Of a stretch of 26,152 bases of DNA, positions 1 to 7,925 are shown piece after piece. The translations under genes and the position numbers were made by a program. This DNA comes from a virus. Each line of letters starts with the position of its first letter. Position 1 is the first letter of the stretch. The DNA lies in the IMG/VR virus record IMGVR_UViG_3300007734_000524, positions 1 through 26,152 of that record. The stretch is one strand, 5' to 3'. Under the pieces are notes generated by a model that did no database searches, was not told the origin of the DNA, and saw nothing but the letters and a program-made list of their open reading frames with translations.

Positions 1-163
1 TGTTCTGCACCACCAGCTCGGCCGTGTTGTCGCGCGCCATCAGGTCAAACGGCTGCGAGAAGCCCAGCTGCCACTGCGCGCTCATCAGCACGCTGGTGAC
101 TTCGGTGCCGAATGCGCCGGTGCCGTCGAAGTCGATGTAGTACCTGAAGACCGGCTTTGCCAA
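1..163 (-). CDS. Tail protein downstream of tape measure, 5' part only
   Basis: This is the first 54 codons of a gene that runs off the left edge. I place its start at a TTG codon directly after the tape-measure TAG stop; the frame stays open to position 1. The visible protein begins AKPVFRYYIDFDGTGAFG and continues with VLMSAQWQLGFSQPFD and ending in NTAELVVQN. A gene directly after the tape measure in a siphophage is usually a distal tail or baseplate-hub protein, and the alternating hydrophobic pattern suits a beta-rich tail protein. The specific role is inferred from position only. The TTG start is uncertain because no strong ribosome-binding site precedes it, so translation may be coupled to the tape-measure stop. 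Confidence 0.6.
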   Translation of the reverse strand, partial: MAKPVFRYYIDFDGTGAFGTEVTSVLMSAQWQLGFSQPFDLMARDNTAELVVQN

Positions 164-2530
164 CTAATTCACCGCAAACTGCATGCCGCGCGCGCGTGCT
201 TCCTTGCTCAGCTGGTTGAACAGCTCCGACGTACTCTGCACGCCGTATACGTTCAGCGTGCCGATGGCGAGGCCGCCTCTGCCCAGCGCGCCGTTGGGCG
301 TGATGCTGCCGCCGGTGCCAGCCGGGTTGAACAGCTCCGGTCCACGCTCGCCCACCAAGTATGCGCCCGCACTGCCCATCACAGCGCCGCCGCCGGCTTT
401 CTTGCCTGCCACAGACACAGTGCCCATAGCAGGCGCACCGAACCCTTTCACGTCTATCACGCTCTGCTTGAGTTCTTCTCTGATGGTTGTAATACGCAGC
501 GTCACTTCCCTGCTCTGTACGCTGTTGTACTCGGTCGCAATCTCGCGAAACTCTTTCGCCGTCAGCTTCGCGGCGTCTTGCGCCTTCTTCAAGTCTGGCT
601 GGATGTGATTGCTCACGTCGCCGCTGATGCTGTTCACGAAGGATGCGAACGAAGCCATACCGGCCTCGTTCTCACTCGCGAATGCGCCGGCGTATGTCTT
701 GCGCGCGTCTGCCAGCAGCGTGGCTGCGGTCTGCACCAAGATCGTGTCCTTGATCGCCGTGCTGTTGGCGATGCCAAGCGCTGCCGCTTCGGCTTCAATG
801 CGAGTGATCTCAAGCGCGCTCAGGCCGTCCTTCGCATCGCTGGCTAGTTGATCCAGCACAATGCCTTCCTTTATGCGCGTGGCCACTTGCGTCTGCAGCA
901 GCAGGTCGGCTGCTTTGTCCGCTTCCAGCGCAGCAGTTGCCTCGCCCAGCTTCGTCGTATAAGTCCCCGTCTCAACCGCTGCTAGCTGCACAGCCGTCAG
1001 GCCGGTGCCTTGCGTTGCCACCAGCAGCTTGTGCGCTTCGTCCTGCTCGCGTATCTTAATATTCAGGTGGTCCATCGCCAGCGTATAATCGTCGCCGCTG
1101 ATTTTGCCCTCGGCTTGCTTCTCGTTCAGCTCTTGCACGTCCTGCTTCAGGTCGCGGTGCAGCAGCGCCGACTTGTCGATGGCATCGCTGTTGTCCTTGA
1201 TAGTCCCGGTGCCGGCCAAGATCGCCGCTTGATTTTTGCCGTGCGCTGCGGTCAGGTCGTCCACAATCTTCTGGTGCTTTGCGGTTGTCTCTGCCAGCTT
1301 CTCGGTGTCGGTGTCGTATTCTTTTGACGCGCCGCTCAAAGTAGAAAAGCTGTCGGCCTGTAACCTGAGCGCTTCTTTGTTGTTGTCGATTGCTTCCCTG
1401 TTTAGATTTAGCTCAATGGTTGATTTGTGCGTGGCATCATACAGCGCGGTGAAGCGCGTCTCGGATTGCTCCATCGCATATGCTTGATTGACACCCGCCA
1501 CCTTAAGTAAATCGTAGGCTTTCGCGAAGTCTATAACTCTGTAAGTGGTTTCCTCGTAGCCGCTGGTGGTTTTGTTTGTCGTAATTTCTACAGCCTGCCC
1601 AAACTGTACGACGTCTACATATCCATTCTTGAACGCATCAACCAAGTCGTGCTGCGCATCAGCTTGCCTGTTTACTCTCGCGACGTACTCCTCAGCTGCG
1701 TTCGCCATTTCCGTGATCACGTCTGCGCCAGCTTTCACTGCCGGCACAAAAGTTTTACCGGTTTCAGTAGCCAAGCCAGCCATCGCATCTTTCATGGTGC
1801 TCAGCTTGCCGCTGGCGGTCTCAGCTTGCAGTGCCATCATGCCGCCGAAGTCTTGCTTCATGCTGGCCAGTAACACCTGCACGCCGCTGTCAGCCGGCAC
1901 CAAACCTTTCTCCACCAGCTTAGCCATCTCACCGGTTGTCACGCCGGCAGCGTCTGCCAAGTAGCGCAAAGCCGGTATGCCCTTTTCTGTGAGTTGGTTA
2001 AGCTCCTGTGTGGAAATTTTGCCCTTAGCCCCCATCTGTCCTAAGGCTAAAGTGATGGAGTCGATTGTTGCCTTGCCACCGCCTAAGCCAGCGGCTGCAT
2101 CGCCCACCGCCGTCAGCGTTGGGATCACGTCTTCGGCCGCCGTGCCCATCGCCATCAAGCGCTTGGCGGCTGCCTGTATATCTTGAAACTCAAACGGCGT
2201 TTTGTCTGCAAACGACTTCAAGTCGTTCAGCATCTGCCCGGCTTTCTCTCCGCTGCCGAGCATAGTCGTGAAGGCGATCTTGGATTGTTCTAACGCATCA
2301 GCCAGCTCGAAGCTTCCCACGATTGCATTTTTCAACGCACCCACAATCGCAGACAATCCCATCTGCAAGCCCAAGCCGCCGGCGATCGCGCTCATGGTCT
2401 TGCCCATGCCCTCGAACGCGCCGCCGGCCTCTTTCGCCTTCTTGCCTACATTCTCGACCTCTTGCCCAGCCTTCTTCATCGGCTCGCTGGCTTCGTCGAC
2501 CGCAATGATGCGCACCTTTACATCAGCCAT
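164..2530 (-). CDS. Tape measure protein
   Basis: This protein sets tail length and is threaded through the tail tube. It has 788 residues, mostly Ala-rich helix. Residues about 75-270 match the conserved N-terminal tape-measure domain (SKIAFTTMLGSGEKAGQML, then DKTPFEFQDIQAAAKRLMAM and QLTEKGIPALRYLA). The middle (about 390-680) is long charged and Ala-rich helix with coiled-coil character. The C-terminus carries the common phage motif GAYLVGERGPELFNP followed by GSITPNG. It starts just inside the end of the tail chaperone extension (8-base overlap), the canonical G/GT-tape measure arrangement. At 788 residues it predicts a fairly short tail if the usual rule of about 1.5 angstrom per residue applies; that length is an inference. 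Confidence 0.95.
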   Translation of the reverse strand: MADVKVRIIAVDEASEPMKKAGQEVENVGKKAKEAGGAFEGMGKTMSAIAGGLGLQMGLSAIVGALKNAIVGSFELADALEQSKIAFTTMLGSGEKAGQMLNDLKSFADKTPFEFQDIQAAAKRLMAMGTAAEDVIPTLTAVGDAAAGLGGGKATIDSITLALGQMGAKGKISTQELNQLTEKGIPALRYLADAAGVTTGEMAKLVEKGLVPADSGVQVLLASMKQDFGGMMALQAETASGKLSTMKDAMAGLATETGKTFVPAVKAGADVITEMANAAEEYVARVNRQADAQHDLVDAFKNGYVDVVQFGQAVEITTNKTTSGYEETTYRVIDFAKAYDLLKVAGVNQAYAMEQSETRFTALYDATHKSTIELNLNREAIDNNKEALRLQADSFSTLSGASKEYDTDTEKLAETTAKHQKIVDDLTAAHGKNQAAILAGTGTIKDNSDAIDKSALLHRDLKQDVQELNEKQAEGKISGDDYTLAMDHLNIKIREQDEAHKLLVATQGTGLTAVQLAAVETGTYTTKLGEATAALEADKAADLLLQTQVATRIKEGIVLDQLASDAKDGLSALEITRIEAEAAALGIANSTAIKDTILVQTAATLLADARKTYAGAFASENEAGMASFASFVNSISGDVSNHIQPDLKKAQDAAKLTAKEFREIATEYNSVQSREVTLRITTIREELKQSVIDVKGFGAPAMGTVSVAGKKAGGGAVMGSAGAYLVGERGPELFNPAGTGGSITPNGALGRGGLAIGTLNVYGVQSTSELFNQLSKEARARGMQFAVN

Positions 2531-3082
2531 CGTGTTCGTTCTCCATGCGCTCTATGTCGCGCACAAGCGCCAGCACCTGCGGCTGGCTGTTTGCCAGTGC
2601 CATCAGGTTGCCAGAGCTTGCCTTGAAAGTCTTGAATGCGTTGTATACGTTCAGCATGGCGGCCATGCGTTGCAGCATGCCAGCCGGCTGGTCAAGTAGA
2701 CCGCCCTGCTCTGGCAGTGCGTGCCAGCGTTCACATTGCCATGCCATGCGTAATTCCATAGGTGCCTCGGCGCCATCGCGCGCGCAGCGCATGGCGTTTA
2801 TTATGCTTTTGGGTCGATCTCCATCGCCTCGGTGTATACGCTGGCAAGCTTCTCGCTCAGCCAGCGCACAGCGCTCACCTTCATCTCGCCCACATCTGAC
2901 AGCTTCATCTCCGGCGACTTGATCCACCCCGAAGACACAGCTGCGCGCACTATCTCGCCCCGGTACTTTGCCAGCGGCAGCTCGGCCGCCGGCTTGATCA
3001 GTACCGCGAAGGCCTCGACGTGGCGCTGCTTTAGCTCATGCAGCACCACGTCAACGCCCAGCGACTCGTTTTGCAGTAACAC
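2523..3082 (-). CDS. Tail assembly chaperone, -1 frameshift fusion (GT-like)
   Basis: Frame 0 (2801-3082) and a second open frame ending at 2523 are joined by a -1 shift at 2807-2813. The fusion would be about 186 residues: 92 from the first frame, then SIINAMRCARDGAEAPMELR and a further stretch ending in DIERMENEHDG. The second frame has no separate credible start: the ATG at 2927 would read an out-of-frame, Arg-rich section of the first gene. In lambda-like phages the GT product binds the tape measure while the tail-tube-binding part is shared with G. The fusion ends 8 bases inside the tape-measure gene, suggesting translational coupling. Confidence 0.85.
2771..2813 (-). promoter_or_regulatory. 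Programmed -1 frameshift signal in tail chaperone gene
   Basis: On the minus strand the heptamer C CCA AAA (bases 2813-2807) sits in the correct phase of frame 0, so tandem slippage gives CCC AAA. The frame-0 stop TAA follows after one codon. About 10 bases downstream a hairpin can form between CGCCAT (2796-2791) and ATGGCG (2776-2771), with a very GC-rich loop that may extend the stem. Slippery heptamer, nearby stop and downstream stem are the classical parts of such a signal. The frameshift itself is known for this gene position in many phages; the frequency here is unknown. Confidence 0.85.
2801..3082 (-). CDS. Tail assembly chaperone, unshifted product (G-like)
   Basis: A 93-residue acidic protein directly after the tail tube gene and before the tape measure, the standard place for the tail assembly chaperone. 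It begins MLLQNESLGVDVVLHELK and ends EAMEIDPKA. The chaperone coats the tape measure before tail tube polymerisation. The slippery heptamer CCCAAAA lies 2 codons before its TAA stop, so a minority of ribosomes should continue into the longer form listed separately. I do not recognise a specific chaperone family from the sequence; the call rests on gene order, size and the frameshift signal. Confidence 0.85.
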   Translation of the reverse strand: MLLQNESLGVDVVLHELKQRHVEAFAVLIKPAAELPLAKYRGEIVRAAVSSGWIKSPEMKLSDVGEMKVSAVRWLSEKLASVYTEAMEIDPKA

Positions 3083-3087
3083 CGCCT

Positions 3088-3480
3088 TTACGCGTTGGTG
3101 CCGACGGTCAGCGCGCTGTTGCCACTCAAGGACACAGACGCCACCACCAGCCCGTCATAGGGCGCAGAAAACTGCACGCCCGTCACAATCGCCGTGCCGC
3201 TCAACTTGATCGCACCGGACGCCACGCCTTCCGGGTTTACGACCAAAGTCTGCGAAGCGCCCGGCGCCAGCTCTGTGTCGAACAAGTCCGTGGTGTCATC
3301 GTATAGCATCTCAACGGTTGCCTCGAACGAAGTCACCGTGCTCAGCTGCCCACGGAAAGTGTCCGCTGCCGCCGTGATGTCCACCATGTTGATCGCAGTC
3401 GTGACGCTTGCGCTGCGCACGTGCGTCAGCGTGTCCGACCCGAACTTCACCACCAATCCTTTGCCTGAAAATACAGCCAT
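3088..3480 (-). CDS. Major tail (tube) protein
   Basis: A 130-residue beta-rich protein that should form the rings of the tail tube. It begins MAVFSGKGLVVKFGSDTLTH and has the typical tube-protein layout: short N-terminal strand, a region around VDITAAADTFRGQLSTVTSFE, then an Ig-like or tube-fold set of strands ending in SLSGNSALTVGTNA. It lies between the tail terminator gene and the tail chaperones, as expected. Its short length and Thr/Ser/Ala richness suit single-domain siphophage tube proteins of the type with Pfam tail-tube families. There is no added surface domain at the C-terminus. Confidence 0.85.
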   Translation of the reverse strand: MAVFSGKGLVVKFGSDTLTHVRSASVTTAINMVDITAAADTFRGQLSTVTSFEATVEMLYDDTTDLFDTELAPGASQTLVVNPEGVASGAIKLSGTAIVTGVQFSAPYDGLVVASVSLSGNSALTVGTNA

Positions 3481-3493
3481 GTTGTTTTTACCT

Positions 3494-3958
3494 CTACTGG
3501 TATTCTGTTACGTTGATTATTGTCTGGCAGCCGAAGAAGTTCTCGCCACTTCCAGCCGGCCACTCAAACACTCCGCGCGCAGTGCTTGCGCCTGTTATCT
3601 CACAGCGCGTGAATATGCTGCGGTTGGCCTGCAGCACAACCAGCAGCGCATCCGCATAGCGCATCGTGTCTGGCCACTCGTCGGCCACCCGACTCAAGCC
3701 CACCAGCTCGATTAGCGCCAGCTCGCTCACGCTGTGCATCACTATCCCATCGCCTACGCCAGCCGCCAGCGGGTTGAACATCGCGCTGCTGTCGCCGCGC
3801 GTCGTGCCCAGTAAGCGTGCCGGCAAGTTAGCGCCGGGCATGCTTGCAGGCAAGCTGCTGATGTCGTAGGCCGTCGGCGTCACCGTGCCGGTTGCCTCTG
3901 CCGTGTAGCTCACGCTCAGCGCTGCAAGCGCCGACACGATTGACCGCAGACTGCTCAC
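3494..3958 (-). CDS. Putative tail terminator / tail completion protein
   Basis: A 154-residue protein encoded directly before the tail tube gene. It begins MSSLRSIVSALAALSVSYT and contains DEWPDTMRYADALLVVLQAN and ends in TIINVTEYQ. The position between head-tail connector and tube protein is the usual place for the tail terminator, which caps the tube and joins it to the head. The sequence alone does not prove this; the assignment is from synteny. Its start overlaps the end of the connector gene by 4 bases (ATGA), so the two are translationally coupled. Confidence 0.65.
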   Translation of the reverse strand: MSSLRSIVSALAALSVSYTAEATGTVTPTAYDISSLPASMPGANLPARLLGTTRGDSSAMFNPLAAGVGDGIVMHSVSELALIELVGLSRVADEWPDTMRYADALLVVLQANRSIFTRCEITGASTARGVFEWPAGSGENFFGCQTIINVTEYQ

Positions 3959-4548
3959 CTGCTGTTCCGCCTGTACGGCTCCAAGATCGCCGCGATGTCC
4001 GCCGGCAGCCTGCCCGGCAGTAGCACCATCCCATCGCCCACGCTGACTGCGCGGTCCAGATCGGCGTTGCTCTCGCGCTGCCGATACAAGAATGCCACCA
4101 GCCGGATCGTTGCCGCCACTATGTCATCCGGCGCAGTCAGGCTGTAAGCCCACTTCGCCAAGACGCTGATGGCGCGCTCGTTGTCCCCGGCGTTTGTCAT
4201 CTGCCAGATATACGATGAGCTTGCCAGCATCTGCAGCCCATAGATCGGCGTGCCGTTTGCCGGCAGTGTCGTGCAGTCCGTGTTCACCACGATCACCGAG
4301 GCGTCGCCGTTGGTGATCGTGGTGATGGTCGCTGCCTCCAGCCCGTCACTGAAGTACAGCGTGCGCCCGTACACATCGAGCTGCGAGTTGAAGTAGTTCG
4401 TACTGTTCGCGCTCGCCTCGAATGTGCGGTGCGTGTACTTGTCCACCATCGCCTGCGCCCTCACGATCAGCGTGCCGATGAGCGTGTCATCGGTCGCGGT
4501 CGTGATGCCCATGTAAGTCTTGCACAGCGCAGCGGTGGTGTATGCCAT
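3955..4548 (-). CDS. Putative head-tail connector (gp6-like)
   Basis: A 197-residue protein. The N-terminal part (MAYTTAALCKTYMGI, then DDTLIGTLIVRAQAMVDKYT, and FYR-type residues RTFEAS) is typical of HK97 gp6-like or SPP1 gp15-like connectors: a short helical bundle where residues pack the portal ring. The C-terminal half (DIVAATIRLVAFLYRQRESN, then VLLPGRLPADIAAILEPYR) is also characteristic of this group. The role is to join the portal to the neck and tail. It follows the capsid and the 67-residue gene and precedes the tail terminator, which agrees. Confidence 0.75.
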   Translation of the reverse strand: MAYTTAALCKTYMGITTATDDTLIGTLIVRAQAMVDKYTHRTFEASANSTNYFNSQLDVYGRTLYFSDGLEAATITTITNGDASVIVVNTDCTTLPANGTPIYGLQMLASSSYIWQMTNAGDNERAISVLAKWAYSLTAPDDIVAATIRLVAFLYRQRESNADLDRAVSVGDGMVLLPGRLPADIAAILEPYRRNSR

Positions 4549-4549
4549 G

Positions 4550-4753
4550 TCAGTCGTCCTTCTTCGGCTTTGCTACTGGCTTCGGCTTGGCCGAGGCCGT
4601 GCCCTTCAAGGACACGGCCCAGCCGAGCTTCACCAGTTCGGCCTCAAGCTCGTCGGAGATGGTCAGCTCTTCGCCTTCCTCGCCGACGTAGCTTGCGCCG
4701 TTGTTGCCGTAATCAGTCCCGGCCACTGCAGTGGTGAAGCGTACCGCTGCCAT
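4550..4753 (-). CDS. Small hypothetical protein next to capsid gene
   Basis: A 67-residue protein encoded 2 bases after the capsid gene and 1 base before the connector gene. It begins MAAVRFTTAVAGTDYGNNG, has an acidic centre (EEGEELTISDELEAELVKLG) and a Lys/Pro-rich tail ending PVAKPKKDD. Small genes with an acidic ELTISDELAAxLV-type centre often sit after phage capsid genes, but the function is not known to me. It is not a convincing decoration protein by sequence. I can only say that it is probably co-expressed with the head genes. Confidence 0.7.
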   Translation of the reverse strand: MAAVRFTTAVAGTDYGNNGASYVGEEGEELTISDELEAELVKLGWAVSLKGTASAKPKPVAKPKKDD

Positions 4754-4755
4754 GA

Positions 4756-7290
4756 CTAGGCCTGCGTGCCGTAGATCGCGCCTTCCGCAGTCGTTGTGGA
4801 AAAGCCGAAGCGTGCGCCGCTGAAGATCGCCGTCTGTCCGTACTCCTCGTAGAGATACGGGTTGCGGGAAACCACCAGCCCAGCGCGCTCAACCAGCACG
4901 GTGCTGGATGCGAAGTTCACCAGCGAGACTGACTTCAGTCCGGTTGTCGCTGCCGGCATAGCAGCCGACACGAGCACTGGATAGCCGTACAGCATCGCGC
5001 CACTCTGCGAACTGCCAGCCTGCTCGACTTGATTGAACGCGAAGTTTGTCGTGGTCAGTGCGCGGATCAAAGCCAGCGTGGCGTTCTTCATCACCCACAC
5101 CGGGCCGGGTGATCCGATGGTGTAAGGCTCTGGCAGTGAGAAAAACAAGCCAAGCACGTCAGCGATGGTCAGCGCAGCAGCACCCGCGAAGGTGTAGCCC
5201 GCTGTGCCGCCCGCCTGAATGCCGAGCGGTTGTGACGAGCCGGAGCCGGTCACCACGTAGGTGTTCTCAACATTCGCAAGGCCACGGCCGAGCACGTTGA
5301 TCAAGAAGCCGTCCAGCGATGCCTGTTGGTCAGCGAGTAATTCGTTCGATGCTTTTATCATATTGCTGAAGCTAAATACAGACACCAAGCGCGACGTGAA
5401 CGTCGGCAGGCTCTCAGTGTATGCGTTTGCTTCGGCGCGCAGCACGAAGGCCGCTTTGTTGTTCTCAGTCGGCACCTGCACACTGTCCAGCACAGTCTGG
5501 ATAATCATCGCACCAGCGCGGCGCGCAATCGCCTGCTCGTCGCGTTTAGCAACGATCTGGTTATACAGCCCTTCCGGTACCAGCACACCGCCGGCCGTGC
5601 CGGTGCCTTCGGTCATGCCAGTCTTGGTGCTGCTGTAGTCCGCTGTCTCGGTCCTGCTGTAGTAGTTCTTCTGTCCGGTGCGCAGCCAGTGCGTGAAGGC
5701 CTTGTGGCCGTCGTGATCACCGCCCAGCGCGCCCACTACTGCGGCCGCCTTGCCCGCCTCAACCTTCGGCTCGTCAATCTTTGCGGTCAGCGCAGCGATT
5801 GACGCCTTCAACTCTGCAATCTCGTTTGTGTTGTCCATCGTCGTGTCCTCTGTTATGTTTTCAATACCGTCGTTTTCGGTTGCCACGCTTGCCGATGCCT
5901 TCACGGCATCCTCTGGCGTTGCAGCTTCCCCGCTCTTCATCGTTGCCGCTTCGTTGCGCGGCTCAGCTGGCGTCGGTGTCAGTGACGCTTCAGCAACCCA
6001 CCACATTTTGATCCATGACACGCTGGCGGTCTTCTGCTCCCGCTCCACCAAGTGCGCCACCGCGCCGCTTGACCAGCCCAGCTTGCCATCCTCTGCCAGC
6101 TTGTAGATGCTGGCCTCGTATTCGTCCCGCAGCGCCAGTTGCGCTTCGACCCATAGGCCGATGTCATCCTTGCGCAGCTTGCCGCTTCCCAGCACGCGCT
6201 TGCCGATCATCGCGTCCTGCCCATGATGATACAACACCGGCAGCGCTTCGACCGTCCCCAGCTCAGTGTCGGCTGTGAAATAATCGCCGGTCAAGTCCGG
6301 GCTTTGCATGTCCGTGAAGCGCACCAGATAGCCGCCGATCTTGCCTTCGCCCAGCGCCTTGACTGCGCCGCCCACCATCTGCACGTTTATGTTCTTCGTC
6401 ATTTTGCCACCTCGTATTTTCTGAATGTTGTCCGCAGTGCGTGCTCGTGCCCACGCTGCCGCGCGCTTGCTGTCCGTCATCGAGCCGCCGCCCCATAGCG
6501 CGTGCGCCACCACGCCGTTGCTCGGATAGCCTTCAGCGCCCACCATCGCGGCCGGCGCGTTCAGGTCCACCATGTGCCGCGCGAACCACGCCGCCATGCG
6601 CGCCGCCTTGTCTTCCGACACGGTGCCGCCGGCCATCAGCCGCGCCTCGCGCAATGTCTGCGGTGTCAGGCCGTCCCCGCCGTAACCCTCGTTCACCCAG
6701 CTGATGCCCTGCCGCGCGTTGGCCGCCATCCATGCCGGCGCGACGATCTTGATCTCGACCTCGTCTTGCCCCAAGTCCTCTTCGTCTCCCGGCTGCGGCT
6801 GCATCGACTGCGCCAGCTCGTCAGTCAGCGGTCCGCCCTGCACCCACGCATCGCAGCGCCGCGCGCTTGCGCACTTGAAGTCGAAGGCCTCGCAGTAGCC
6901 AAGATCGCCAGCGTCTACCACGTCCCACGCATCCACGCCGCCTATGCCGTCAGCAATGCACGCCCGGATGCGGCTGGTGATGTTGAAAGCCGCGCAGTTG
7001 CCGCAGCGTGCCGTCTTGACTTCCTCGACCGAAACGCCCCAGCGGTCAGCCGCCGCGCCCCAGTAGTCGGCGTTCTCTTGCCCCGGATCAAGCGGCCCGT
7101 AGTTTGCCACCGCGATGGCGTTGTCGCGCGCTTCCAAGTTTGCCGCTATGTTCTGCGTCGCAATCGGGCACACATCACCTTCCGGCGCCTCTGTATCGCC
7201 TTCTAAGCCGTTTTCAGCGTACTCGGCACCCTCTGGCCCCTGCAGCACAATCGCGCCGCTGTCGTCGATTTCAATGGTAATGGTTGTCAT
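4756..7290 (-). CDS. Fused Cys-rich domain / prohead protease / HK97-type major capsid
   Basis: One 844-codon frame holds several normally separate head proteins. Residues 1-150 form a Cys-rich region (C96, C99, C111, C133, C140, C146; motifs ARCGNCAAFN and FDFKCASARRCDAW). Residues 180-285 form a phage accessory domain (ANARQGISWVNEGYGGDGLT, then AWFARHMVDL, VVAHALWGG). Residues 300-445 are an HK97-family (U35/S78) prohead protease with candidate catalytic His in LYHHG (355-356) and Ser in GWSSGA (407-408). Residues 485-515 look like a short coiled-coil scaffold, and 550-844 are the capsid fold (TAGGVLVPEGLYNQIV, then GSGSSQPLGIQ). Protease maturation of the capsid in cis is expected. Internal starts at 6402 and 5838 may give the protease-capsid and capsid alone (see separate entries). 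Confidence 0.9.
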   Translation of the reverse strand: MTTITIEIDDSGAIVLQGPEGAEYAENGLEGDTEAPEGDVCPIATQNIAANLEARDNAIAVANYGPLDPGQENADYWGAAADRWGVSVEEVKTARCGNCAAFNITSRIRACIADGIGGVDAWDVVDAGDLGYCEAFDFKCASARRCDAWVQGGPLTDELAQSMQPQPGDEEDLGQDEVEIKIVAPAWMAANARQGISWVNEGYGGDGLTPQTLREARLMAGGTVSEDKAARMAAWFARHMVDLNAPAAMVGAEGYPSNGVVAHALWGGGSMTDSKRAAAWARARTADNIQKIRGGKMTKNINVQMVGGAVKALGEGKIGGYLVRFTDMQSPDLTGDYFTADTELGTVEALPVLYHHGQDAMIGKRVLGSGKLRKDDIGLWVEAQLALRDEYEASIYKLAEDGKLGWSSGAVAHLVEREQKTASVSWIKMWWVAEASLTPTPAEPRNEAATMKSGEAATPEDAVKASASVATENDGIENITEDTTMDNTNEIAELKASIAALTAKIDEPKVEAGKAAAVVGALGGDHDGHKAFTHWLRTGQKNYYSRTETADYSSTKTGMTEGTGTAGGVLVPEGLYNQIVAKRDEQAIARRAGAMIIQTVLDSVQVPTENNKAAFVLRAEANAYTESLPTFTSRLVSVFSFSNMIKASNELLADQQASLDGFLINVLGRGLANVENTYVVTGSGSSQPLGIQAGGTAGYTFAGAAALTIADVLGLFFSLPEPYTIGSPGPVWVMKNATLALIRALTTTNFAFNQVEQAGSSQSGAMLYGYPVLVSAAMPAATTGLKSVSLVNFASSTVLVERAGLVVSRNPYLYEEYGQTAIFSGARFGFSTTTAEGAIYGTQA
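5836..5851 (-). promoter_or_regulatory. Internal ribosome-binding site and start for capsid part
   Basis: AGAGGA (5851-5846) lies 7 bases before an in-frame ATG (5838-5836, residue Met485, MDNTNEIAELKASIAAL). The start is at the boundary after the protease domain and just before the coiled-coil scaffold segment of the capsid. It would yield a 360-residue scaffold-plus-capsid protein without protease, giving the excess of capsid over protease that a head needs. Proteolysis alone could do the same, so the site is a candidate only. Confidence 0.6.
6400..6413 (-). promoter_or_regulatory. Internal ribosome-binding site and start for protease part
   Basis: Within the capsid fusion gene, GAGGTGG (6413-6407) lies 4 bases before an in-frame ATG (6402-6400, residue Met297, MTKNINVQMVGG). 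Met297 is precisely at the boundary between the N-terminal Cys-rich/accessory region and the prohead protease. The match to the anti-Shine-Dalgarno is as good as those of independent genes here. A product of 548 residues (protease plus capsid) would follow. This is an inference from the site and its position. Confidence 0.6.
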
Positions 7291-7925
7291 GATGTAGCCG
7301 CCGTCACGCCCCTGCTTGCCAGATAATCAGCGATTGCGCGCGCCACAACTTTGGCGGCAGACTGCGCAACTTTCGAATCAACTTTTTTGGCCATCTCATC
7401 CACCGATAACCAGCCGCGCCGTTTCATCGCGGAGCTTTGGCGCATAGTGTCATCAACTCCACCATGCACAGCTCCGGCATAGCGCACGCCCTCGCTAACA
7501 ACTTCCACCACCAGCATGTTCTGGGAAATGCGCGTATTCCAGTTGCCCTGCAGATCATCGCTGCGCAACTTGCCAACCGGTTTCAGCGCGTTTACCATCT
7601 TGACTTTGAAGTCCGTAAACCGCTTGCCGGTGTCCTCGTCTACATTCCTGAACTTTGTCACCTTTTGCACTCTCTGCTTGGCCACATAATAAGCGCCGTC
7701 TCCGCGCTTCCAGAATGTCTTGCCGCCCACTATGCTGTTGCCGCTGCTTGTGGGCTTCAATGCGTTGCCGGAGTAGCCCATCTGTGTCGGCCTGTACTCT
7801 GCCAACTTCTGCGCCGCTGTTGTCAACTCCATCATGGTCTCTTGCATCACCTTGCCCATGTTGATGTTTTTTAGCGCATCAGCAAACAGATTAGCATTCT
7901 CAAGTTCGATTGTAGATTTTGCCAC
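7287..7925 (-). CDS. Putative minor structural protein (HK97 gp10-like?)
   Basis: A 212-residue protein between the portal-MuF gene and the capsid fusion, overlapping both by a few bases. It begins MAKSTIELENANLFADALKN and is basic in the middle (GKTFWKRGDGAYYVAKQRVQ). The order SDDLQGNWNTRIS, then VEVVSEGVRYAGAVHGG, then RRGWLSVDEM and a final Ala-rich amphipathic helix resembles phage minor tail or neck proteins of the HK97 gp10 kind (substrate-like 'S.L..sW' then 'YA..v..G' then 'GW' pattern). That resemblance is weak and I am not certain; a head-associated role is supported mainly by location. Confidence 0.6.
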   Translation of the reverse strand: MAKSTIELENANLFADALKNINMGKVMQETMMELTTAAQKLAEYRPTQMGYSGNALKPTSSGNSIVGGKTFWKRGDGAYYVAKQRVQKVTKFRNVDEDTGKRFTDFKVKMVNALKPVGKLRSDDLQGNWNTRISQNMLVVEVVSEGVRYAGAVHGGVDDTMRQSSAMKRRGWLSVDEMAKKVDSKVAQSAAKVVARAIADYLASRGVTAATS

